Assembly: GCF_009730915.1 (NCBI RefSeq)
Contig: NC_052480.1
Coordinates: 2,480,001-2,544,000, forward strand
DNA from: Dioscorea cayenensis subsp. rotundata
Lineage: Eukaryota > Streptophyta > Magnoliopsida > Dioscoreales > Dioscoreaceae
Length of the DNA: 64,000 nucleotides
Reading direction: 5' to 3'
Of the stretch, positions 23,972 to 36,400 are shown one piece after another (within the stretch, counting starts at the first letter, position 1; the number at the start of each line of letters is the position of its first letter). Both the position numbers and the translations under genes were made by a program. Under the pieces are notes generated by a model that did no database searches, was not told the DNA's origin, and saw only the letters and a program-made list of their open reading frames with translations.

Positions 23972-24252
23972 TTCTCTCCGTGCTTTTTTTATCTGTTCCA
24001 AATTCATGTTTTTTTTTATTTATCATTTTTTAATATCAAGAAATATTTATTATTTTTTTCTTAAAAATTACCCTTAACATTCTATTCAACTTTTTTTTAT
24101 TGAAATTAGTTATGAGAGAGAAATGTGAAGACATAAATTAGGGAGTAATTTTGAAAAGGTAACTAATTTTTGTATAAAATTTTGTGAAATAATTAAGTTT
24201 TTTTTGTACGTGAGATTCGGTTAATCACGACAGATAAAAAGGACGGAGGGAG
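23972..24252. mobile_element. Stowaway-type MITE (Tc1/mariner)
   Basis: The left end TTCTCTCCGTGCTTTTTTTA and the right end, reading on the other strand as CTCCCTCCGTCCTTTTTATC, form terminal inverted repeats of about 25 bases. They carry the CTCCCTCCGT signature of Stowaway elements. TA dinucleotides flank both ends (23970-23971 and 24253-24254), as expected for the TA target duplication. Length is about 281 bases, AT-rich, with no coding capacity. It sits about 300 bases upstream of the aminopeptidase start. Confidence 0.85.
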
Positions 24253-24666
24253 TAGCATTTAAATAAAGCTTAACGCTATTAAAAATAATTTAAAAATTAA
24301 ATATAATTATTTTCATTATTATAAAAACTAATCTCTCCATTTTCTATTCATCTTCATTTGGATTGAAGTGAAGAAAGTGAGATAGGTGATCTAACTTATG
24401 CCCACTTATGATGTTCATTTGTCCTAAAGTAGGAGAGATGACACTTCACCATTTTTGCTTAAAGTGGATTTTGAATTTCTTATCCACTTTAGAATTTTTT
24501 CTACTAAAATGGCAGCAGGTGAGCAAATTTATAAAGACTAAGTTTTTGATGCGGGCCGTATTGAGGAGATGGCATGCGCGTTCATGCGGAAGTGGGACTC
24601 AAAGTAATAAGGGTATTTTAGTAATTCGCAGGGCGGTGGAGTTTTTGGGTTTCTTGAGCCTAGTCT
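24253..24666. other. Intergenic, nothing recognised
   Basis: AT-rich at first, becoming more balanced after about 24,540. The ORF at 24408-24668 has no recognisable product and probably belongs to degenerate repeat DNA. Confidence 0.5.
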
Positions 24667-25142
24667 GATGGGAAACGGGCCCAGCGGACACAAATCACGA
24701 GTTTGTCGCATGAAACTCGTGTGTCATGCATGATTTCGGCCAAATTCCATCGTTTAGGCCCTCGAAAAACCCCGATTTTCTATTTTTTTAGTAATAATTG
24801 ATTTCGCTATTCCTTTGGCTAGAAATCTCTGATTTGTAAGCCGTTTATGGCGTTAGCATTTATTTTGTTAACTCTTTTATTTCTTGCCGGTATTTGAAAA
24901 TTTACCATTTTTGGTATATTTTCGAATTATCTCCGTTTTAGGATTATTTTCATATCTTTGATTTTTCCTATTTAATGTAAGCCTATGGGCGAGAGTAGGG
25001 GGAGTTTTGTAATAGTTATTCTCTTGAGTATTAAAATTTACTCTCTTTTCCCAATTCCTGGCTATCTTTGATCAACAGGTTTTGAAGACTTGTACTGGGT
25101 ATTCGTGAGCGAATCAACAGTTCGAGTATACCGCTGCATCAG
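24667..25142 (+). mobile_element. Possible solo LTR
   Basis: The block runs from TGATGGGAAACGGGC to CCGCTGCATCA, giving TG...CA ends. Its 3' third (AGTATTAAAATTTACTCTC, then ATCAACAGGTTTTGAAGACT and GGTATTCGTGAGCGAATCAA) reads like the R-U5 part of plant LTRs as I remember them. No target duplication was found, and boundaries are approximate. Confidence 0.35.
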
Positions 25143-25299
25143 TTTTCCTCACTTCCAAAATTATTTTTGAATTCATAAAACTCCACCCAACACCTTAATT
25201 TTCTAATTTTATTTTACTTTCTGACAAATAAATACCAGAAGCAGTGAAAATGATATCACTTCCCCACTTTGTCATAAGTGAACATGAACACATTGTGAT

Positions 25300-27879
25300 C
25301 ATATATATATATATATATATATTATAATTTAAGTAATGACTGATTTAACTTTGAACGCATTGTGGACCCCACTCCTTGATTAGACCCTAGCCACTAGATT
25401 TAAACTTAGACTTTTTATTTTATTTTATTATAACTTTTCAGTTACCTTTTATTCAAAACCCTACCCACGTCTTCTTCGACAACCCCACATTCTTCGCCTC
25501 CTCATGTTTTGGTAGTGTCGTTTAAGAAAAAGTGAGATCTAGCATCTCTCCTTGGTTCAACGTGATTCTTGCGACGAAGGCGAGGAACTCACCTCTATGG
25601 GTGCTTGATTGCGAGTGGTTGAAGTAAGGTTCTAATTTGTTCTTTTTTTTTTCCTTCTTATGCTAAGGATTGGATTTATTTAAGGATAAAATTAAGAAAT
25701 TCCTGTTTGCATAGCAGAAATCCCTCTTCGATTTTAGAGGTCTTAGGGAGCCAAATTTGAAGGATAGTAGAATAAGAAACTTGTAAAGATCAACGTTGGC
25801 TAATTACCTGCAAAATTTCAGAATTTTTTTGAGGAGTATCCTTTAAATAATAAATTTATTAGACGCAGTGATGCGGACAGGATTTCTGTGCAGCCCTTGA
25901 ACAGTTTTTGATTAATTTCATAATTGTAAGTTCTGATTTAGATTTAGATTTATATAAGAAAGTTACTAGAGGACGATTTTACATTTGACTCTGCAAAATT
26001 TAAGAATTGTTAGCCATGCAATTTGTGAGATATGATCAGATTTCTATAGGTGTACTCAGTAATATTTCTCAGAAAAATATAAAAGGTTGCTTGGCCAATT
26101 TGATGGTCTCGTAAATGGAATTTGGAGAATGAGTAATATAACAAAAGTTATAGAGTTGGATGTTTTGTAGATACCTATAAAAATTTAGATTCTTTGGATG
26201 AGTATTTTAAAAGTTATAGCATTATTAGTGTAGTTGTGCTCAATGATATTACTGTGCAAAATCTGAAGTTTGTTTGGTATTTCTCATGGTCTTAGATGTT
26301 TTATATGGTATAGCATAAAATAAGAAAGTGATGCATTACTGAGTAATCTGACTGCACATAAAATATTATTGCTTTTGAAATTTTATATTGAGAGATATTC
26401 ATATTTGAAAGAGATACGTCTGAATTATAAGCCTGCAGAAATAGTTGGACATTTAATTGAATGTTATAAATTGTGTAGTACTCTAAGTTGTGTGAATTTC
26501 GGATATGTCATAGTGTTAGGTGTCTATTTTTTCCAGAATTTTGAAATTTGTGATTTGGAAAAGTGTATGTGAAGTTATGAGGGTTTAAGTACTCATTGAT
26601 CATGTTGGGATTATTGATATGGCTTTTAGAGTGGGTAATTGCTATTGTACTCTCGCAATAATCAATATTTGGGAGTGTAGAATAATAGTTGAACTTTTTG
26701 CATTTGTACTCTTCTAAAAATCTTTTTGTTTAATACTATTGCTTGTTAGCCTCGATTTGTTATTTAAAAGCTAATAGGATCTCTTTCCCAAATATAGGAC
26801 ATGCCAAAGGTATAAGGTTTGAGAGTATTTTTGGGCGTTAATCAGGTAAGTATCGCATATATAAATCCTATTATATGTATATACTTGAAAATTCTAGTTT
26901 TGTGAACTTTTGAAATTCTCAAGAAAAATACTTATTATTTTGATTTATATTTTGAATTATTTATTTATTATTATTTTTTTGAATTACTTTAAATTATTTG
27001 AAATTTCGAGTTAGTGATATTTTATTTTGGATTAGAATTATTTGAAAGGTTTGAACATCTATTTAAATTCAGATTATTTAATTTCTAAAGTTTTAGACAG
27101 CTTATCTAAATATGTATTACTTTAATTGTGAATTTCAAATATCTTTTGGTTAATTTTTGATTAATTATTATTAATATTTTTTTAAAAATTATTTGTTCAT
27201 GGTTGGATTAAAATAATCTGGTTTATTTTGATAAGATAAAAATGGGATCATGCGAATGCAAATTACTTACATTTTGCCAATATGAATTTTGACAATTTAT
27301 TGTTTTGTGAACATGAACTATTTTGACACAGTACTCGTAGTTCCCAAACTAACTTTGCAATGACACTGTCACTGGGGGTTAAATACTGACCGTGTCGACA
27401 TGTACTCTGATATAGAAACTATAGTTTCCCACCGCTTTCCGTCGGTGAAGAATAACGGCCTTTGATAAATCTTGCTCGGGTCACTGAGGGTAAAAATATG
27501 AGTTCTGATAATTCAGAGTCGGGTCGCCGAGGGTAAATATATAAGTTATGTTATTTTGTTTTGGCAATAGTTGTTTGGGGGACTCATATGCTTGATTTTG
27601 AGTCTTTTGACATCTGTGTTTATTTGTAATAAATTTGATATCTGATTTTGATTTTGATAATTTATGATTTTTGTAAATGATCCCTATAATTTTTTTAGTG
27701 GTGCTTATTGGACTGTCAAGCTCATAATATGTTGTTTAATTTTTCAAATCATGAGCTTAATAGATCACCGCTTGAGAATCGGGTTTTGAGGCCTTGCACG
27801 CCTACTGGGTCTCGGTCTTGTAGGTGTGCGGTGGTTTGTCGGTGCACTGGGTCTAGCGAGCCGGGTTCGGGGCGTGACA
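25300..27879 (-). mobile_element. LTR-retrotransposon-derived block (tentative)
   Basis: On the minus strand the right end reads TGTCACGCCCCGAACCCGG, a start shared by many plant LTRs of the TGTCACGCCCC / TGTAACACCCC kind. The interior has no long ORF. Around 27,420-27,540 it carries two related GGTCRC(T/C)GAGGGTAAA phrases (near 27,480 and 27,523). The region from 25,440 to 25,640 looks like a transcribed leader ending in a donor-like GTAAGG. The far end of the element was not located, and it may be a very large LTR or a composite. Confidence 0.35.
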
Positions 27880-27909
27880 CGGATGATAAGTAATTTCAAT
27901 ATTTTCAGG

Positions 27910-27919
27910 AGTAACAAGT
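27910..27919. repeat. Left target-site duplication of the GCTCG element
   Basis: AGTAACAAGT here is repeated exactly at 28323-28332, immediately outside the other end of the element. Confidence 0.9.
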
Positions 27920-28322
27920 AGGGCCGTAAACAAGCCGAGCCGAGCCGAGTATCACCAGGCTCGAGCTCGTTCGAGCTATTTTTTTTGTGCTCGAGCTCGG
28001 CTCGCTGAAAAGCTTAAGTAGCTCGAGCTCGGCTCGTTTAAGCTCGATTACCTTGTATACATAAATATTTTTGTAATTTTATATAATTTATATAATTATG
28101 TATTTTTGTAATTTATATATAAATAATTTAATATTTTATATATAAAAGCTTGTTTAGGCTCGCAAGCCTCACGAGCTTGAGTGTTTTTGGGCTCGAGCTC
28201 GGCTCGTCAACATAAACGAGCAGCTCGAGCTTGGCTCGGCTCGTGAAAAATCGAATCGAATTCGAGCATTAACCGAGCCGATCTCGAGTAGCTCACGAGT
28301 AGCTTGGCTCATTTACACCCCT
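27920..28322. mobile_element. GCTCG-rich MITE-like element with 10-bp target duplication
   Basis: It starts AGGGCCGTAAACAAGCCGAG and ends, read on the other strand, AGGGGTGTAAATGAGCCAAG; these imperfect terminal inverted repeats extend inward through GAGCCGAGC-rich sequence. A perfect 10-bp direct repeat flanks it. The interior is a succession of CTCGAGCTCGGCTCG palindromic words around an AT-rich core near 28,050-28,145, so either strand can fold back on itself. No ORF. Target duplications of 9-11 bp are typical of Mutator-like elements, so a non-autonomous MULE is my best guess. Confidence 0.85.
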
Positions 28323-28332
28323 AGTAACAAGT
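28323..28332. repeat. Right target-site duplication of the GCTCG element
   Basis: Exact copy of the AGTAACAAGT at 27910-27919, as expected for a transposition-generated duplication. Confidence 0.9.
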
Positions 28333-29367
28333 AAAAACCATCTAAATATTTACAAGGGCCTCAGGAATCAGGGTCGGATGCTATGCAATGCGGATCCGGG
28401 TTCGGATTGCTGTGGCGAATCCGAATCCGGTATGCCACTTGGGCGGCAAAAAGAGCTAGATTAGACTTTAAACTCCTAGGTATAATTTTTATGTTTTAAA
28501 TTTAATTTTTTTTATATATATATATATATAATATTCGTTTGAATATGGAATGACCTTGAATTTAGCACACGTCTTTTAATTCTAACTCAAACGTGATCGA
28601 GTTCGGTTTGAATAGAAAACATTTAATTAAGACTCACAAGTTGGACTAGTCTTCATTATGTTTCCTAATGCCCACGTTTTCATTTTATATTTCTTTTAGT
28701 CTCTATTTTTTCCTGAATTATTCTATTTAATTAATGAGAATTTTTTGGTTTAATGAAATACATAAACCACAAATCACATGTAAAAAAAATGAATATTAAA
28801 TAAAAGAGCATCTACCCATAAAAGCTAGATGTGTTTCTCATGCTAACTTTGTATGAGTAAATATTGAAAGAAATAAATAAATAAATTACAACTTAATTGA
28901 AGAAGACAAAAGAATAAATAGACGAATATAAAATACAAAATAACAAGCATTATATAATTAATTTAATTGATACAAAATAACAACGGTGACATAATATTAC
29001 AGTAAAATTGATTTGAATGGATCAATTAATGGTGGGTATGAGCATTATAAAAATAAATAGACAATCGGATGAAAAAATAACACTAAAAAAATAATTACAA
29101 TAAACATCATCGCTCTAAAATGGCCTGTACGAGTCTAATTATATATTTCAAATTAAATAAAAAAAGTATATTTATTGATTTAGCACATTGCACCAAAATA
29201 TTTACACTTTTTTCACCATATATATATATATATATATATATATTAAATTTCACTAAATCATTAACAAATAAATCAAAGATCAACTAGTTTCATTCCTTTT
29301 GTTCATAGAACAAACTATTTATCTTCCCCTTTATCCTTCAATCTCAATAACAAAACAAAAAACTTCA
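28333..29367. other. AT-rich intergenic DNA
   Basis: Contains TA microsatellites (about 28,513-28,532 and 29,219-29,243) and no recognisable coding sequence. The last 100 bases are presumably the 3' untranslated region of the peptide gene on the minus strand. Confidence 0.6.
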
Positions 29368-29685
29368 CTAAGGCAAGGGAGGAGGAAAAACACTAGGGTG
29401 AAACCCTTCAAATGATCCTCTTCTAACCAAGTTAAGCTTCAAAGGGCACCTTTTATCTCCTCCATTGTAGCTATAGTGTGTGCAAGTAGACGGCCCCGAC
29501 GGCGTCGTGCTTCCCTTAGGCAACGCAGTTATCAACTCCAACACAACCGATAACCTCAAGCCGAAGCTACCTTTCTCGTCTCCGGCCATCTCCATGAACG
29601 CCGATGGCCTAGCTCCCATTGATAAAGACACCATCCAATACCCCATCACAACTAAAACTATCCACTTCTTCAAATCCATGGCCAT
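29368..29685 (-). CDS. Small secreted peptide precursor, IDA/PIP-like (105 aa)
   Basis: A single-exon ORF on the minus strand. Residues 1-25 form a signal peptide: basic MAMDLKKW, hydrophobic IVLVVMGYWMVSLSM, then GARPSA. A variable middle follows, and then a conserved-looking block at about residues 55-80, LPKGSTTPSGPSTCTHYSY and NGGDKRCPLK. The LPKG...PSGPS core recalls the mature motif of IDA/IDL and PIP peptides, which bind HAE/HSL2- or RLK7-type receptors outside the cell. Here it is followed by Cys-Thr-His and a second Cys, which those families lack, so a disulfide-closed variant is possible. A proline-rich tail ends the protein. A TATA-like sequence lies 50-65 bases upstream, supporting a real gene. 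The family assignment is inference; the secreted-peptide architecture is clear. Confidence 0.65.
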   Translation of the reverse strand: MAMDLKKWIVLVVMGYWMVSLSMGARPSAFMEMAGDEKGSFGLRLSVVLELITALPKGSTTPSGPSTCTHYSYNGGDKRCPLKLNLVRRGSFEGFHPSVFPPPLP

Positions 29686-29734
29686 GTAAATATGAACTTT
29701 GTGGAGAAGCTATAAATGAAGAAGAGGTTGAAGA

Positions 29735-29753
29735 TGTATAAATATATATAGAA
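29735..29753 (-). promoter_or_regulatory. TATA box of the peptide gene
   Basis: On the minus strand CTATATATATTTATAC lies about 50-65 bases upstream of the start codon at 29685. This suits a short leader for a compact single-exon gene. Confidence 0.5.
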
Positions 29754-29759
29754 AAGATA

Positions 29760-32532
29760 AGGGGGTTGATGTGGAATTCTATGTATGAAATGTGTCATTG
29801 TGTATGGTTGGTGATGCATGGTTTTGTTCTTTGAATGGACGTGGTCTAATTGTTTGAAGCTTGAAAAAGTTGGTGCCGTTTCATGAAAGGTGGCGCAGTG
29901 GACCGGTTGGGAGTTTAGACTAATTGATAACTATTTTTTAATACATGGTTTTTATATTTATAATACTTGTATTTTTGGAGTTTATATGAGCTTGATTTAT
30001 GTTAGGTGTATATAACATGAGAGAATGAGGGTTTTTTTTTCTTGAGAAAATAATGATGGTTCTCATGTTGTTATCTTGACTTTTTTTTTTTCGTTTTTTT
30101 ATTATTAATATTTATTTAATTGATTGAAATTTTGTTATATATATATATATATATATCAAATTAGAGGTTTGTTGTGAATTAAGTTTGAATAGAAGTTAAA
30201 GGTTTGTTTTAACGATTATAAAAGTATTTAAATAATTAAAAACTTAATGCATGACTCATGAGATTGAAAATAAATTAAATAATTGAAGTAATTCAGAAGC
30301 ATTAGAAAAGAATTGTGATGACATCACATTTGAATTCTTGGTTCAGTCTTTGTCTTTTAAAAAAATGAATAAATTAAAAAATTAGTTTAAAAATTACAAA
30401 AGAAAATAAAGAAAAAATGCCGAGGATATAACAAAGCCAAAAAAAAAAGTTAAATATAACTAGTAAAAATAAGATAGCCAATGTCTAAAGCGTGGACTTT
30501 TTTTATGTATTAATTAAATATCATGCATTTTTTTTCAATATGTATATTGACATATTGTTAAATTTCAATTGTTGTTTTGACCACCTGTTTGTCATTGCAC
30601 TAATTTATTTTTATTTGAATAAAAAGATTTATTTTTAAAAAGTTTACAATTAAAATGAAATTTAGTTGTACAATTAATCAAACTTATAAATAATGGAGTA
30701 GACTATGCCTTACTTTTATAACTGAGTGTAGACCGGCACCGGTTTATTTGACTAAAAATTTTCTTACTTACTTCATTGGCATGACCTTTGAATTACATTT
30801 TGTATTATTATTTATTATTGCTGTTAAATTAACTAATTATATTTATGTCAATTTCTTAATTTTTTTACAAATTTCAATAATTTGAATGTGTTAAACAAAT
30901 AAATAAAAGGAAACAGAATTATGTGACATGACCCCACTAAAATTATCCGTGTTTTTAGGCTGTTTTATTTCAAGAATATATATATATATATTAGATAATG
31001 AGATGGACGATGCCTAAATACAGTATACATAAACTACAAAATATGCGTTAATATAAAGATAAAACTTAGAATTTTTTATACAAAATTTTATTAGCTATAT
31101 TTCGCTCATATTATTATATCATTATTTTATTTTATTTTATTTTTTATTGACAAATTCAATAAACGATACAATAAATAATAAACAAATACGGAGATGTACC
31201 AGTTATGATGACTTGACTGACCTCCTGAGAATAAACTCATCCGTGAGAGATATTTCTCACATAAAACACTTACAAGGAAAAGTGAATTGTAATCTGAGAA
31301 GTCTGAATTCATGACCTCTTAATCACAACCATGGATAGTTACTAATAGGCTAACCACAGTTCTTTTATTCTATCATTATTATGTTTAGATCAATAGCAAC
31401 AGTTTTTAGGCTATTTATTTTGTGACCTTTTTTTATTTTTACAATGAAGTCCTCTAAAAATAATAATTATATAATAATATTATAAAATTCAATATATACC
31501 AAATTATATATTTATACATATATACACACACATATAATACCTCTCCTAAATTGTTATAATCTTAAATTATCATTTATCTCATTCTAACTTAGTTGTCTTA
31601 ATTAGAGGTATTCGTAATTTTTATCTCAGTTAACCCAAATGAAAGTCATCAAATTAAAAAAACCTAAAAATGTATAAAAAAACATAAAATTATGATACGA
31701 TAAAAAATTGGCCATATGTCAAGAAAAAAGCATATACATAAAAGATAACCGCAAGCTCAACAACGCATGTGTTTTTAACCCCCACACATAATCCCCACGC
31801 ATATTGAGGTTCAAACTTGTCTATTTAGTGAAACTTGACATAAAAAACTTGATACCAATCAAACCAAATAATTGTTAATAATTATTATTATTTTTCCAAG
31901 CACATTTTAAACCCATATCAGTATTATTATTATTATTTTTTTAATCTTATGCATATTTTGAAATAATTATTGTAACAACTCGATGATAATTTTTAATAAA
32001 AAAATAAATAATCTACATGCTTTGCACATTCACAATAATCTACATGCTTTACACATTCATAACAATAATAAAATGACTTCATACTTTTTCAATCAAAAAT
32101 CATATATTTATGCAATATGGTTTTATTATCATATTGGGAAGGGAAAATGGTTAACTAGCCACAATAAATTTTAAAAGAGTGTTTAAAGGGATTTGACTTT
32201 TTCAAAAGCTTTTATTGATAGCATGCAACATAACTTATGGGTACAGGTCGTGTATAGTTTCAAGGTGACTTAACATAACTTATATAGTTTCACATATAAC
32301 TAATAAGGCCATATTTTTTTTAATTGACCCTTTTATCCATCGTCAGGGTTTTGATCCACTTATGATGCAGCAATTTAAGCCATGCTCCTCTGCCAGCGGC
32401 GGATGATTCCAGCGAGCTTGATCCATTGGCTTCCGGCTTTCCACAATTTTTCTTCTTCTCTTTTTCCACAATTCCAATGGGCTTTTTTTCTTCCCTTCCT
32501 CCCCGCCATAGACATCATCAAAAACCTTGACT
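29760..32532. other. Long AT-rich intergenic region
   Basis: 2.8 kb, very AT-rich, with TA microsatellites (about 30,137-30,156 and 30,978-30,992) and a short duplicated phrase ATAATCTACATGCTTT at 32,007 and 32,035. The segment 31,140-31,360 is less AT-rich and contains TCTGAATTCATGACCTCTTA, a phrase type often found in plant repeats. I could not assign it to a family. No gene seen. Confidence 0.55.
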
Positions 32533-33040
32533 CTAATATTTAGGTTTGAAATTGACTCTGAGCCGAACTGATCTTTGTTATGTTCAAGCTTGGCTTATAC
32601 TATTTGAATTGAGCTCAAACTCGAACAAGTTTATTTTGAGCTTTTTTTGTTTATGTTTTGTTTTTTTTTCCTATCAAGCTCAAATTTGAAATCACTAAGA
32701 AAAATATCAAGCTCAAGATCACTCGATAGCTATAAATAATAGCTACACAATGAATTTAGGCACAATAATATAGTTACAATACATGTGTTGTAGTAATTTA
32801 ATCACTGTAACATAACCTACATTAATAATTTAAAAAAAATATTTAAATCTCCATGACATCATGTGTTATAGTATTGAGCATCTCATGAACCTAACGAGCT
32901 AAGCAATTTAAGGCTCTAGCTTGGCTTGATTATTTACTTGAGCATGATCTCAAGCTCAACTCGTTTTCTTAATAAATGAGTTTTTTTTTTTAACAGAGCT
33001 TTGAGCAGCTCAGAAGTGGTTTGTTTGCAGCCCTAATGCT
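32533..33040. repeat. Degenerate member of the GCTCG element family
   Basis: Repeated GAGCTCAAACTCGAACAAG / CAAGCTCAACTCG words occur on both strands. The right end, GCAGCTCAGAAGTGGTTTGTTTGCAGCCCTAAT, parallels the TTTACAGCC end of the element at the window start. More diverged than the copy at 27,920. The left end is unclear. Confidence 0.55.
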
Positions 33041-33424
33041 AAATGAATCTTGAGCTTCAGATGCTTAGCAGCGCTCTTTATCTTCAATTATTTTTTTAAA
33101 CTTCTCCAAAGAATATGTTTAAGTATCTTAACCTCTTTATTTTAAAAATAAAATCACGTGAAAATAAAGATTAAATGTACTACCAATTATTAAAGATGAG
33201 GAACATTTTCTTAAAATGAAAAAAAAAAGAAAAGAAAAGGATACCTTACTTAACCACACAACACGTCTTTGCCATTTTGGCGTTTCTCATCATTTCTCCG
33301 CAAACCAATGGCCTGAGAATCTCATTTTAAACAAGTGATATATGAACTAGAATATTGAGGCTGCATCATTGTTCTTATTTATGAATTACCTTTCAAAGTG
33401 AAGAGGATCAAACCCAACAGCTGA
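33041..33424. other. Urease 3' flank
   Basis: AT-rich DNA downstream of the urease stop codon on the minus strand, presumably including its 3' untranslated region. Nothing else recognised. Confidence 0.6.
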
Positions 33425-36400
33425 TCAAAAGAGGAAGTAGTTTCTGGACAAGGGGACCGATGAGGCTGGATCACATTTGAGAATCTCTCCATCGGCTGTC
33501 ACTATGTAGGATTCGGGGTCGACACTGATCTTTGGGAGAGCATCATTGAGCTTCATGTTTAGCTTTGTCAGCCCGCGAACATTACCGACAGCTTCCACCC
33601 GCTTTTTGAGACCATACTTGGTTCCTACATCGGCTTCTTTCGCAACCTGCATAAAAAAGGAATTTCAGCACATGGCAGATAAACTAGAGATCCTTTAGAG
33701 TGTGTTCATCACCTTCGAGCAAACTGTGATTATCATACTGTAAATTAATCACTTGACAGAATTCAACTGTAAATAAATGAACAAAACAAATGCTGATTTC
33801 ACTTGCCTTGCTCACAAAAGCAATAGAGTTAACGCTTGCAGCCTTTCCAAATGCACCAAACATCGGCCTCATCATTACCTGTGCCCAATAGGTCAAAATG
33901 TTCAAACATTAGGATCTATGCAAAAATCATGTGCAAGAATTGCTTTGATTGATAGTAGATCCACAAGGAATATGCATGAAAAAACATGTGAATGCAATTT
34001 AGTAGAGTCTTGGACAGTAGTTGAAGAATATGATACCGGTTCAGGTGTAGGAATACTAGCATTTGGATCACCCATGTTGGCCCATGCAATCACACCACCT
34101 TTGATCACCATTTCTGGTTTGACACCAAAGAAAGAAGGTTTCCACATGACAAGATCAGCAATTTTTCCAACCTGTTCCAATCAAAATTTATTAGATGCAA
34201 ACTCCACCTAGATTAAGACAGTAACACACATCAGCATGAAATATAGAAAAGAGATTTAGTTATATCTGGAGCTCACAATTAAGATGTAGAAACTTTGAAA
34301 GGTGTAAAAAAAAATGCATTGAATAAGAAGCATATAAGCTCCTAATTACATGGTCAGGGAAAAATATGATACCTCTATAGAACCGACATAATTAGAAAAT
34401 CCATTAGCTATGGCTGGATTTATGGTATATTTTGCTATATAGCGTTTGATTCGGAAGTTATCGTTTTCACACCCATTTGGTTCAATTAATCTTCTCTGCA
34501 CTTTCATCTTGTGAGCTGTTTGCCATGTTCGAGTAATTACCTGAGAAAATTAATATGCAATTAACCATAAAAGAACAGATGACATGAAAATCAGTCCTCA
34601 ATTCTTTAGCTCATAACATCAATTTGCTGATAGACCTAACACATAAAAATGCGATAACTATGATGATAAACAGGAAAACACAGAAAGATTTGTCAATGGA
34701 AAATAAGGTCTGTATTTTGTGAATATTCCTGTTTATAACAAGCAAAAATATGAATAAACTATGTTAGTAAGCAATAGTAAATTACTAACACCATTCTTAT
34801 GTGCTAAGGTGACAGTAAAATTATTTTTAAATACCTCTCCAACACGGCCCATAGCCTGTGAATCAGAAGCTATAATACTAATGGCACCCATATCATGCAA
34901 GATGTCTTCTGCAGCAATTGTCTCCGGACGTATACGAGACTCTGCAAAGGCCACATCTTCCTTGATGTTTTTACAGAGGTGATGGCATACCAACTGCACA
35001 AGTTAAACAGTATTTTAGAGAATAGAGAGTGAAAATCAATAGTTACACAATGTCTATTCTTTTAGTTTTACCAGCATGTCAAGGTGCTCATCTACAGTAT
35101 TTGAAGTAAAAGGTCGGGTTGGATTTGTTGATGAGGGCAAGACATTTTTCACACCACAAACTTTGATGATATCTGGAGCATGACCACCACCTGCACCTTC
35201 ACTGTTTGATGCCATTAAAAAGAAGATTTTGCTAACAGATAATTTTGTTGATGATAATCTTGTAAAAGAGAGATGCAAATTACTGGCAAAACATTTTATT
35301 CACAAGATAGAACAATAAGCATTAGCAAAAAATAAAAAATAAAAAATATTGAACCTCAGAAGAATGGAATTGTTGGAACAATAAGTACACAAAATTAAGT
35401 TCTACGAACCCAAGGAGAAATTAACTTCTTGTATTTACAAATCGCACTACCTGTGGTAAGTGTGGATTGTTCTATCCTTAAAGGCATCAATGGTGTGTTC
35501 CACACAGCCAGATTCATTCAAAGTGTCTGTATGGATGTTAACCTAACCAAATAATGGCACATGTAAGACACAATGTCCTTTTGAACTTTTCAACTACAGA
35601 AGTCAATAACTAAGTTACTTGGATGTCAAATATCTCAGCAACTGCCAAACAATTATTTATAGCAGCAGGAGTGCTTCCCCAGTCCTCATGAAGCTTTAAA
35701 CCCATAGCACCTGCCTCGACAATTTCCATTAATCCTTCTGGTTTAGCACTATTTCCCTGGTTAATACATCATAAAGATTGATTACTAAGGGAATGAAAAC
35801 AAACATTGCTTCAAACATGAAATTGTACTAAAGTTTGATGATAAAGTACCCAAACACTGAGGAATGTTTGCATGCATTGAGACAAAATTCAGTGATACAT
35901 AATTGAGCCAGCAAAAGACAATGCACCAGTTTTCTCCAAAATAGAAGGCCTAACAAACCAACCAGACAGACTAGTACGTAGTGGAAAGACAATGAAAGTT
36001 GCGCAATGAAAGACGACAATGTCCTGTGAACTCTTCTGAGGTGACATCTAGAAGTTTTTTCAGATACAGCAGGGGGTGCTCTACGTTTCAATAAACATAA
36101 ACGTTTATTCATTCTTGGAGAAACTTGACCTCCATTTATGAGACTGCATCTCACAACTTTATACAGTGAAAAGAATATATAACTATACCTTGCCAGTGAA
36201 TCCGATATTGATTGGCAGGTCATCAGTTGACTGCAGCATTAACTGCATATGACATGGGGCTGTTGTGCAAGTAGTGGCACGAGTTCCATCTGCAGGTCCT
36301 GTCCCACCTCCCACAAGTGTAGTGATACCTGATATCAGGGTTATTTGGCTCTTTAGAGACATAATGGTGCAAAGTAAAACATGGTGTTTCAGCAAATGGC

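Noticed and set aside
27940-28310. Regularly recurring GCTCGAGCTCG words suggesting a CRISPR-like or satellite array
   Set aside because: Repeats are short, overlapping and palindromic without uniform spacers, and the stretch is bounded by terminal inverted repeats and a target duplication, so it is a transposable element in a plant genome.
33777-34211. Plus-strand ORF of 144 aa
   Set aside because: Antisense shadow of urease exons 16 and 17, which have clear family motifs on the minus strand.
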